Virus record (IMG/VR): IMGVR_UViG_3300031565_000352
Span: 1-24,553 of that record
Length of the DNA stretch: 24,553 nucleotides
Origin: a virus
Direction: 5' to 3' (one strand)
Shown piece after piece: positions 7,538 to 13,103 of the stretch (its first letter is position 1; each line of letters starts with the position of its first letter). The notes under the pieces are model-generated. The model was not told where the DNA came from and did no database searches. It was given only the letters and a program-made list of their open reading frames with translations. The position numbers and the translations under genes were made by a program.

Positions 7538-8082
7538 TAAAAAAAATAAATCAAACAAAAAAATATTACAATCAATATTTTGATATTGATGACATTTTAA
7601 AAACAGAGCAAAATGAAAAAAATATAACTTGCAATGTCACTTGTATATCAATGATAACCGGCGAAAATCCCAACATGGTTTTATGTAAATTTTTAGAACG
7701 ATATGGCCAAAATAAAAAATATCAATGGGAAGAAAATTTAATTTCTTATTTAAAAGAAAATGGTTTTTCTTGTAAACCTATTACGGAATTGGCATGGCCA
7801 AAATCAAAAGTTATTACTGAAAATGATTTGGAAAAAATGAGATCGGCAATTGATAAAGGCAAAATTATTTATTATCATGAGTCTGGCCATTATAGTTTAA
7901 TGGTAGGCTATGAAAAATGTAAAAATGATGAAATTTTATATATATTTAATGATCCGGCTGGAGATCGAAAAATCAGATATGTCGGAAAAAGAACTCTTGA
8001 GTCAGGCTTAAATGTAAGATATAAAAAATCATTTCTGGAATTTAGGCCGCTTTTTGGCAGATGTTGGGCGGTGACAATATGA
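7534..8082 (+). CDS. C39-like (papain-fold) cysteine peptidase, candidate lysis enzyme
   Basis: A 182-residue protein with the three hallmarks of the Peptidase_C39_2-like family in the right order. CNVTCISMI at residues 33-41 fits the C-x-(P/x)-(T/A)-S-x-x-M pattern, with Cys33 the likely nucleophile. GHYSLMVGY starts at 118, with His119 as base. FNDPAGD contains Asp140. There is no signal peptide, so release would need a holin, which the upstream gene could provide. The product overlaps both neighbours by four bases (ATGA). No muramidase, amidase or CHAP endolysin is present in the window, so this is the best endolysin candidate. Cleavage of peptidoglycan cross-links is inferred; a role in protein maturation or in tail-associated digestion is also possible. 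Confidence 0.65.
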   Translation: MIKKINQTKKYYNQYFDIDDILKTEQNEKNITCNVTCISMITGENPNMVLCKFLERYGQNKKYQWEENLISYLKENGFSCKPITELAWPKSKVITENDLEKMRSAIDKGKIIYYHESGHYSLMVGYEKCKNDEILYIFNDPAGDRKIRYVGKRTLESGLNVRYKKSFLEFRPLFGRCWAVTI

Positions 8083-8249
8083 CCTGGGCAAAAGATTTAA
8101 TTAAAAAAATTCCATCGTTTACCAGGGATCAAATAAAATGGATTCTAGTCGGGCTAGCTTTCTTTTTGCTTTTAGTTTTGCGAGACTGTAATATAAAAAC
8201 AAAATATTTTGATATAGAATCGAATTCAAAAATTGAGGTTAAAAAATGA
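8079..8249 (+). CDS. Small single-span membrane protein in the lysis cassette
   Basis: Starting at ATG 8079, which forms an ATGA overlap with the peptidase stop, gives 56 residues; an upstream in-frame ATG at 8061 would add six. One hydrophobic helix (WILVGLAFFLLLVL) lies near residues 22-36, preceded by a basic amphipathic stretch and followed by about 20 polar residues ending in Lys. The positive N-terminal flank predicts an N-in, C-out topology. The stop overlaps the lipoprotein start. It could be an antiholin, a second holin or the inner-membrane partner of the lipoprotein, although its periplasmic part is short for an i-spanin. No family recognised. Confidence 0.55.
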   Translation: MTWAKDLIKKIPSFTRDQIKWILVGLAFFLLLVLRDCNIKTKYFDIESNSKIEVKK

Positions 8250-8500
8250 AATTATTTATTGTTTTCTTCTTTATAACGTTTTTTTTGGGGTGTGTTAGCG
8301 CTCCAGATCGTAAAAATTTTTCAAACGAAGCGTCATATTTCGCGGCGTATTGTTTTTATATTACAAAAGATAATGCAAAATGTCAGAATTCGGAAATGGA
8401 AGCCAGGGCTTTTAACAAATATTTGTTTTGTCTTGACTCGAAAAATTGGCCAGAAAAAACAAATTTTGATAATTGTTGGAAAACTTTAAATCAAAAATAA
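8246..8500 (+). CDS. Small cysteine-rich lipoprotein, spanin-like position
   Basis: An 84-residue protein with a clear lipoprotein signal: a Lys, a hydrophobic core and FFLGC, which puts the lipidated Cys at residue 16. The mature part of about 69 residues has four further cysteines (in AAYCF, AKCQN, LFCLD and DNCWK), compatible with two disulphides in an oxidising compartment. It starts at an ATGA overlap with the membrane protein gene and is the last gene of the cassette, the place where outer-membrane spanin lipoproteins are often encoded. It lacks the Pro-rich character of classic Rz1. A surface-exclusion (superinfection immunity) lipoprotein is an alternative. Confidence 0.6.
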   Translation: MKLFIVFFFITFFLGCVSAPDRKNFSNEASYFAAYCFYITKDNAKCQNSEMEARAFNKYLFCLDSKNWPEKTNFDNCWKTLNQK

Positions 8501-8525
8501 CTTGACATTTTATTTACTATATAAT
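8501..8525 (+). promoter_or_regulatory. Promoter-like motif, copy B
   Basis: The gap between lipoprotein and head protease holds ACTTGACATTTT followed by CTATATAAT, closely matching the motif at 2202-2227, with TTGACA and TATATA again ten bases apart. TATAAT lies at 8520-8525, too near TTGACA (12 bases) for a standard sigma-70 pair. An 8-bp palindrome TTACGTAA follows at 8528-8535, then AAAGG before the ATG at 8553. It is probably the start of a transcription unit or a regulatory site. Confidence 0.45.
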
Positions 8526-8552
8526 AGTTACGTAAAAAAGGTATAAAAAAAA

Positions 8553-9704
8553 ATGGCTAAAATGAAAAAAATTATTATATCAGGCGAAATTGGATGGGAG
8601 GTTATGCCTGACGACATAAGACGTCAGCTTAATTTTGCTAACGGAGCCGATCTTGATATTGAAGTTTCTAGTCCAGGCGGCTCTGTTTTCGATGGAATAG
8701 AAATTTATAATATGATTCGTGATTATAAAAAAGATCATCCAAAAAGTCAAATAATGATGACAATAAAAGGGCTTGCCGCTTCGATGGCTTCTTATTTAGT
8801 TTCTAATCCGGCAATAGATTTAAGAGTTGCCGAGGATAACGCCGTTTTTATGATACATAATGCTTGGGGTTATAGTGTGGGCGATTATAGAGACATGCTA
8901 AAAGCGGCAGAAGTTTTTGGAGGTCTTACCGATCTAATCGGCCAGGCTTACGCAAAAATAACCGGGAAAGAATTGTCTGTAATTAGAACAATGATGGACA
9001 ATGAAAGTTGGTTTTTCGGTAAAGAAATTTATGAAAATGGTTTTGTTGATGAAATGGCAGCGCCAATTGGAAATGAAAAAGAAACGACTAAAGAAAAAGC
9101 AATATTAAAAGCAAAATCAGATTTCAATATATTCTCTAAAAAAGTTGAAGAAAAAAAAGAAAGAACAAATTTTGAACAAATAGCGGCAATGATTACAGGA
9201 GAAAAAGATGAATTTCTCCCTTTGATCATTCCTGAAAATAAAATTATAGAACCTGCGCTTGTCGCAGCAATTAAACCGGAGGTTATTATTATGGATTTAG
9301 AACAATTATTAAAAGAAAATCCCGCCGCAAAATTTAAATATGATGAAGATTTAAAAAATCAATTTAGTGCGGGCGTTTTGAGTGGAACAAATAAAATGCA
9401 AACTAAATTTGATGCAGTTTCAAAATATTTAGTCCCAAATTCTGAGTATGGCAAATCTGTAAAGTCGGCAGCAATTGACGTATTGACAGGAAACAAAGAA
9501 ATAGGCTACCTTGATATGCTTGCAACGGCTATGGATGCAATCAAAGAATCTACAAACTCCGTAGCAGCAATTGACGAGTCAACAGGCTTACCGGCAGTTT
9601 CGGGAACTGATCCTAAAATCACTCAGGACGGAATTATAAGAACAGAACAAGACTTCCAAGCCGAATGCGAACGTTTTAAAACTGTAAATGGGATGGGAGT
9701 ATAA
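8553..9704 (+). CDS. Head maturation protease (ClpP-like) with C-terminal scaffold region
   Basis: A 383-residue protein corresponding to lambda gpC. Residues 1-175 are a ClpP-fold serine protease: SSPGGSVFDG at 39-48, catalytic Ser77 in GLAASMASYL, and His102 in FMIHNAWG. The protease trims portal and scaffold inside the procapsid. After a charged linker (about 175-215), residues 247-383 form a scaffold-like region opening MDLEQLLKENPAAKFKYDED. This region has its own strong ribosome binding site (see 9291-9704), as lambda Nu3 does within gpC. An AAAGG lies 11 bases before the ATG, downstream of motif B. The decoration and capsid genes follow directly. The fusion of protease and scaffold in one frame is normal for this family. 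Confidence 0.92.
   Translation: MAKMKKIIISGEIGWEVMPDDIRRQLNFANGADLDIEVSSPGGSVFDGIEIYNMIRDYKKDHPKSQIMMTIKGLAASMASYLVSNPAIDLRVAEDNAVFMIHNAWGYSVGDYRDMLKAAEVFGGLTDLIGQAYAKITGKELSVIRTMMDNESWFFGKEIYENGFVDEMAAPIGNEKETTKEKAILKAKSDFNIFSKKVEEKKERTNFEQIAAMITGEKDEFLPLIIPENKIIEPALVAAIKPEVIIMDLEQLLKENPAAKFKYDEDLKNQFSAGVLSGTNKMQTKFDAVSKYLVPNSEYGKSVKSAAIDVLTGNKEIGYLDMLATAMDAIKESTNSVAAIDESTGLPAVSGTDPKITQDGIIRTEQDFQAECERFKTVNGMGV
9278..9282 (+). promoter_or_regulatory. Internal ribosome binding site for the nested scaffold
   Basis: GGAGG eight bases before the in-frame ATG at 9291. It is among the best Shine-Dalgarno sequences in the window although it lies inside a coding region, which supports internal initiation. 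Confidence 0.65.
9291..9704 (+). CDS. Nested capsid scaffold protein (Nu3-like), in-frame internal start
   Basis: Starts at Met247 of the protease frame and shares its stop, giving 137 residues. Support comes from the GGAGG eight bases upstream, from the boundary lying after a variable linker and before a compact helical region, and from the known lambda C/Nu3 arrangement. The product would be the abundant internal scaffold around which the gpE-type capsid protein assembles, and the protease would later digest it. The C-terminal part (DFQAECERFKTVNGMGV) may contact capsid subunits. Separate expression is inferred from sequence alone. Confidence 0.65.
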   Translation: MDLEQLLKENPAAKFKYDEDLKNQFSAGVLSGTNKMQTKFDAVSKYLVPNSEYGKSVKSAAIDVLTGNKEIGYLDMLATAMDAIKESTNSVAAIDESTGLPAVSGTDPKITQDGIIRTEQDFQAECERFKTVNGMGV

Positions 9705-9706
9705 TT

Positions 9707-10144
9707 ATGAGCGTACAAGAAAGGCGAGATATTTCAAATCAAAAACTGATATTAAGCGGTGAAAGTTTTGACCGAAATCAAATAATCGCACAGGATGCAG
9801 CCAGGACGGAACCGCTTTTAACAAACACTGTCATGGCTTTTGTTTATGCTACGTTGCTATGGGTGCCATTTACAGAGTTGGCAAATGTGGACGGGTCATC
9901 TCTTCCTATTGGGATTTATTTAGGTGACGACATTCCAGCAGCCGATTTAGTCGATGGAAATATTGAAGATTCTTCTATTCTAATCGGCGCAGGTTGCACA
10001 GTTGACGGGGAACGTGTTGTCTGGGATCAAGACCTACAGACTAAAGATTCCTTGATCGGTCTTATCAACGCAGAAATTTCTCTCAGAATGGTCGGAATTT
10101 ATTTAGAAAATACTGACGATTTTACAGTTTTTGAAAATGACTAA
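9707..10144 (+). CDS. Head decoration protein, gpD-like
   Basis: A 145-residue protein in the standard position between protease and major capsid protein. Family-like features are LLTNTVMAFVYATLLWVPF, the SLPIGIYLGDDIPAADLVDGNI segment, and LIGAGCTVDG followed by the closing LRMVGIYLENTDDFTVFEND. The family's trimers sit on the capsid surface at three-fold positions and reinforce the expanded shell against DNA pressure. It is longer than lambda gpD (110 residues). An ATG follows the protease stop after two bases. Abundant expression would be expected. Confidence 0.85.
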   Translation: MSVQERRDISNQKLILSGESFDRNQIIAQDAARTEPLLTNTVMAFVYATLLWVPFTELANVDGSSLPIGIYLGDDIPAADLVDGNIEDSSILIGAGCTVDGERVVWDQDLQTKDSLIGLINAEISLRMVGIYLENTDDFTVFEND

Positions 10145-10168
10145 TAAAAAAGGAAAAAGGTAAAAAAT

Positions 10169-11383
10169 ATGGGTGCACCACAACCAACCGACCAATTTAC
10201 AAGATTTATGGCTTCAATGTTTACGTATCCCGTAGGGATCACAACCTTATGGCAAAGTCTTTTTGGACGAAGGGAAACAATGTCAGAGACAATTTACAGT
10301 CCTGACGCAAATACAGTAGAAATTGAGATTCAACGACTAACTCAAAAAGTCGGGGCTTTAGTCCGCAGGGGGACAGACAGTCGAAATTTGGGCGGTAAAC
10401 AAAAAAACTTAACAGCAGAAAATTGGTCTGTATTTGCCAGGGAGTACCCGCTAGGCGAAGACATGAGCGATATACAAGCAAGCAAATTGCCAGAACGGAT
10501 TCCGGGAGAATCGCCTTTTTCTTCCAAAACTCGTTTTGACCGGGCCAGGTATTATGCGGTAAAATTTTATTTAGAACACACAAGAAAGTTTTTAAGACTC
10601 TTTGAAGTTTTAGCGGGTTCGGCAATTTTAACTGGCCAACATCCGGCGATTTTAGGAACGACAAACAGCGATTTAATATATGATTTTTTAAGAAACCCCG
10701 CCCATTTTATAACGGTGGCTAATCCATGGAATACCGTAGCGGCTGATATTTACGGAGATATAGACGAAGGCTGGGAATTGATCAGAAACAATGCTGGAGT
10801 TAGTGCTGATTATATAATTCTGGGCGGCGATGTTATAGATTCCATTCTTAAGGATGCTACAATTTTGGAATTCGGCAATAGTAGACGAATAAATATAATT
10901 GAAATAGGAGATAATATTAAAGTCCCTGCTCAATTTTCACATATGATTGCAGCCGGTGCGGTTTGTTGTGGCAAAATCAGGACTACAAAATTTAATGAAT
11001 TTTATCTTTTTACTTATACAGGCCGCTATCAAGATGATGCTCTTGATTTTCAAAAATTCATGCCTGACGATATGGCGTTAATGGGGTTTTCCGGTGCACG
11101 TTGTGATAGATATTTCGGCCCGCCGGAAATGTTACCACAAACTAGTGACAGAGCCCGTTGGTTTCAAGAAATGTTTGGTTTTAATATGATGGCTCCGCCA
11201 CAACCGCCAAATATAACTAATGCCAGTGCAATTTTGACACCGGGTATGTTTTATACAGACGCATACTCTTCAAAAGATTATAAAAAAGTAACGATAAGAA
11301 CTCAAACAGCTCCGATTTTTGCGACTACAATGACCGATGCTTTTGTAACTTTTAGCGGTCTAATAGAAGCCGAAGCGTCATAA
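10169..11383 (+). CDS. Major capsid protein, lambda gpE family
   Basis: A 404-residue HK97-fold shell protein of the phage_cap_E family, longer than lambda gpE (341). Family-like segments are an N-terminal region with LWQSLFGRRETMSETIYSPD, ENWSVFAREYPLGEDMSDIQ with F-S-SKTRFDRARYYAVKFYLE (E-loop and spine helix), the central EGWELIRNNAGVSADYIILGGDVI (A domain), and late MALMGFSGARCDRYFGPPEM with TAPIFATTMTDAFVTFSGLIEA. Unlike HK97 it is not expected to need a long N-terminal delta domain, since a separate scaffold is encoded upstream. AAAGG precedes the ATG. A 14-base gap separates it from the next gene. Confidence 0.93.
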   Translation: MGAPQPTDQFTRFMASMFTYPVGITTLWQSLFGRRETMSETIYSPDANTVEIEIQRLTQKVGALVRRGTDSRNLGGKQKNLTAENWSVFAREYPLGEDMSDIQASKLPERIPGESPFSSKTRFDRARYYAVKFYLEHTRKFLRLFEVLAGSAILTGQHPAILGTTNSDLIYDFLRNPAHFITVANPWNTVAADIYGDIDEGWELIRNNAGVSADYIILGGDVIDSILKDATILEFGNSRRINIIEIGDNIKVPAQFSHMIAAGAVCCGKIRTTKFNEFYLFTYTGRYQDDALDFQKFMPDDMALMGFSGARCDRYFGPPEMLPQTSDRARWFQEMFGFNMMAPPQPPNITNASAILTPGMFYTDAYSSKDYKKVTIRTQTAPIFATTMTDAFVTFSGLIEAEAS

Positions 11384-11397
11384 GGAGAACTTTTGAA

Positions 11398-11811
11398 ATG
11401 GTAAATAAATGGATAGATAAAAAAACTTCACTTAGGGCAGGGAAAAAGATTATTCTCAGGGGCGAAATCGTCCCTGACGGAGTTCTGTCCGAAAAAAGAC
11501 TCAAATTTTTTAAAAGTCGAAAAATGATAGAATCGGTTTTAGACAAAAGAGAAATGGAAATTATAAAAAAACAGGCTGAAAAAGAAGCTGAAAAAGAAGC
11601 ATTGATGGAAGCAGCAATCGAAGCAGCCAAAGAAAAAGCAGACAAAAAAGAAAAAATAGTTTCAAATTTTGAAAATAAAAAAATGTCTAAAAAAGAAAAA
11701 AGAGCTTTTGAAAAAATGCAGAGAGAAAAAACAGAAATAATTAAAAAGTCGTCTGACGACTTGATGTCGTCAGACGACTTCGAAACGGGGGCAGTCGATG
11801 AACTCGAATAA
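11398..11811 (+). CDS. Charged coiled-coil protein after the capsid gene
   Basis: A 137-residue protein with a short beta-type N-terminus (LRAGKKIILRGEIVPDGVLSE, residues about 12-32), then a very Lys/Glu/Ala-rich helix (about 50-115) that should form a coiled coil, and an acidic end with SSDD twice. The N-terminal part resembles that of the next gene. In lambda-type modules this position holds gpFI-like or connector-associated proteins, of which charged, Lys/Glu-rich ones assist packaging; that role is an inference. The 3' end carries a perfect 15-bp inverted repeat and overlaps the next gene by 14 bases. GGAG precedes the ATG. Confidence 0.6.
   Translation: MVNKWIDKKTSLRAGKKIILRGEIVPDGVLSEKRLKFFKSRKMIESVLDKREMEIIKKQAEKEAEKEALMEAAIEAAKEKADKKEKIVSNFENKKMSKKEKRAFEKMQREKTEIIKKSSDDLMSSDDFETGAVDELE
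11746..11780 (+). repeat. Perfect 15-bp inverted repeat with 5-base loop
   Basis: AAGTCGTCTGACGAC at 11746-11760 is the exact reverse complement of GTCGTCAGACGACTT at 11766-11780, with loop TTGAT. Each arm also contains a near-palindrome (TCGTC-T-GACGA). There is no following T-run, so it is not an ordinary terminator. It lies 17 bases before the next start codon and encodes the duplicated SSDD. Confidence 0.9.
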
Positions 11812-12031
11812 AGTTCCAGAAGGAAAAACGGTTTTTATCAAAGGTAGAAAATTTAAAGCGGGGGACGTTTTACCCGCCTGGGCACTTTTGGAAATTCCAG
11901 AAATTCCAGAAATTAAAAAGGAAGAAATTAAAGTTGAACCTGAAATTTCTTCAAAAGAACCTGAAATTATTGAAACTGAAAAAAAAGAAAATAATAATTT
12001 CAAGTATCAGAATAGAAAATATAAAAGATAA
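11798..12031 (+). CDS. Small charged protein, partial paralogue of its upstream neighbour
   Basis: A 77-residue protein with a 30-residue beta-type N-terminus (EGKTVFIKGRKFKAGDVLPAW) resembling that of the preceding gene in order and spacing of Gly, Lys and hydrophobic residues, then a low-complexity tail of Pro-Glu-Ile repeats (EIPEIPEIKKEE and on) and a basic end. Small domains with a G-x-x-F-x-x-G-D-x-L pattern are common near connector genes. The start overlaps the upstream gene and has GGGGG before it. Its TAA overlaps the next ATG by one base. Function is unknown; a small head-completion accessory is the likeliest context. Confidence 0.55.
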   Translation: MNSNKVPEGKTVFIKGRKFKAGDVLPAWALLEIPEIPEIKKEEIKVEPEISSKEPEIIETEKKENNNFKYQNRKYKR

Positions 12032-12453
12032 TGGAAAACTTGCGGCAAACAATGGAAGCTGATTTAAAAGATACTCTCGAAGGAGAATTTAAGGTCAATG
12101 TCGAGTTGACCTCTCCTGACGGAATAACTCAAAAATACAGTCTTAATGATCCCACTAAACTTTTAGGGGGCCAGGTGTTATATTTTTCAAAAAAAATTGA
12201 TCCGACAACCGGAGAAATGATTATTGTCAATAATTCCGTTGTTTCTCTCAGGATTTCTAGTTTAGTTCGTGTCCCGGTCGCCGGAGAAAAATGGTTTATT
12301 AAAATACCAATTTCATCGGTAGCAGGGGCAGAAATGATGCCGTTTTTTTTCGGTATGGACAAAAGTCTTGAAAATAATTCGGATATTGGATTTATAAAAA
12401 TTTATCCGCAAAGATTACAAGATGAATGTTCAGGCCCGGATGTTTTATTATGA
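12031..12453 (+). CDS. Head-tail connector candidate (gpFII-like position)
   Basis: A 140-residue protein with a beta-rich core: FKVNVELTSPDGI, GGQVLYFSKKIDPTTGEMIIVNNSVVSLRISSL, and VAGEKWFIKIPIS. The segment SLRISSLVRVP-x-x-GEKW-x-x-KIP resembles small phage proteins that close the head or bind the tail (lambda gpFII-like and related). It sits after the capsid genes and before the tail-completion candidate and sheath, where the head-closure protein is expected. Its start (TAATG) and end (ATGA) both overlap neighbours, so translation is probably coupled through it. Recognition is moderate. Confidence 0.55.
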   Translation: MENLRQTMEADLKDTLEGEFKVNVELTSPDGITQKYSLNDPTKLLGGQVLYFSKKIDPTTGEMIIVNNSVVSLRISSLVRVPVAGEKWFIKIPISSVAGAEMMPFFFGMDKSLENNSDIGFIKIYPQRLQDECSGPDVLL

Positions 12454-13088
12454 TGAATTTTAGAATTGTTAAGGATAAATTAGTTGAGATTTTAGGCGAT
12501 GCTGCACATGGGCGTTATAGAGTTTATGGCTATCAAAAACAAAATAAATCGTCAGATGAAATTTTAAATAATGATAGAAGCGTACAAGTTTATTTTAGTG
12601 AGGGTCTTTTTCCAAAAAATAAAGGTAGTTTTGTCGGTGAAAAATCTCATGAAATGACTTTTGAAATTGACTTGTCAGTTTCGGCTTCTTCAAGTGGAGA
12701 CTTGGAAATACTAGAAAGTGATTTGACAACAGCAAATCAAAAGTCAATTGCACTTTCAGGGATAAGAGAAGCATCTGAAATAGTAGACAAAAAACTTGAT
12801 GAACTAATTGAAATTGTTTTTCAGGTTTTATTGGATGCCAGAAAGACAGACCTTGATTTAGGCAACGGAATAATAGCTAGTAGATGGATTAATCATATAC
12901 AAAAAGATCCTGTTTTGAATAGTGGGGATTTAGTGGTTAAAACTGCAAATTTAAAATATACATGTTTAACAGTAGAACAGATAACAGGGGACACCGGGAA
13001 TGAACCTGACTCTGTTGTTTTCAACAATGAAATCGAAGTGAATGAGTCGGCTGGCGCTGGCGTATTAGTAGAAAATAATAACACATAA
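12450..13088 (+). CDS. Tail completion or tail terminator candidate
   Basis: A 212-residue protein when started at ATG 12450, which overlaps the previous stop (ATGA); an in-frame ATG at 12426 would add eight residues with no obvious support. The N-terminal helix MMNFRIVKDKLVEILGD and the long amphipathic helix around residues 115-145 (EIVDKKLDELIEIVFQVLLDA) flank beta strands including EMTFEIDLSVSA. This alternation and the site just before the sheath fit tail-terminator or neck proteins that cap the finished tail. I do not recognise a specific family. GGAGG lies after its stop and serves the sheath. Confidence 0.5.
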   Translation: MMNFRIVKDKLVEILGDAAHGRYRVYGYQKQNKSSDEILNNDRSVQVYFSEGLFPKNKGSFVGEKSHEMTFEIDLSVSASSSGDLEILESDLTTANQKSIALSGIREASEIVDKKLDELIEIVFQVLLDARKTDLDLGNGIIASRWINHIQKDPVLNSGDLVVKTANLKYTCLTVEQITGDTGNEPDSVVFNNEIEVNESAGAGVLVENNNT

Positions 13089-13103
13089 TGGAGGTTTAAA
13101 AAT

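Noticed and set aside
8292-8489. Second gene embedded in the lipoprotein gene, as in Rz/Rz1
   Set aside because: The embedded frame has no lipobox or membrane helix; the outer frame has the clear lipoprotein signal.
10239-10664. Reverse-strand ORF of 141 codons opposite the major capsid gene
   Set aside because: It lies wholly antisense to a well-recognised gene and its translation resembles no protein family I know.
11746-11780. Rho-independent terminator after the capsid operon
   Set aside because: No T-run follows the stem and the sequence lies inside a coding region ahead of an overlapping gene.
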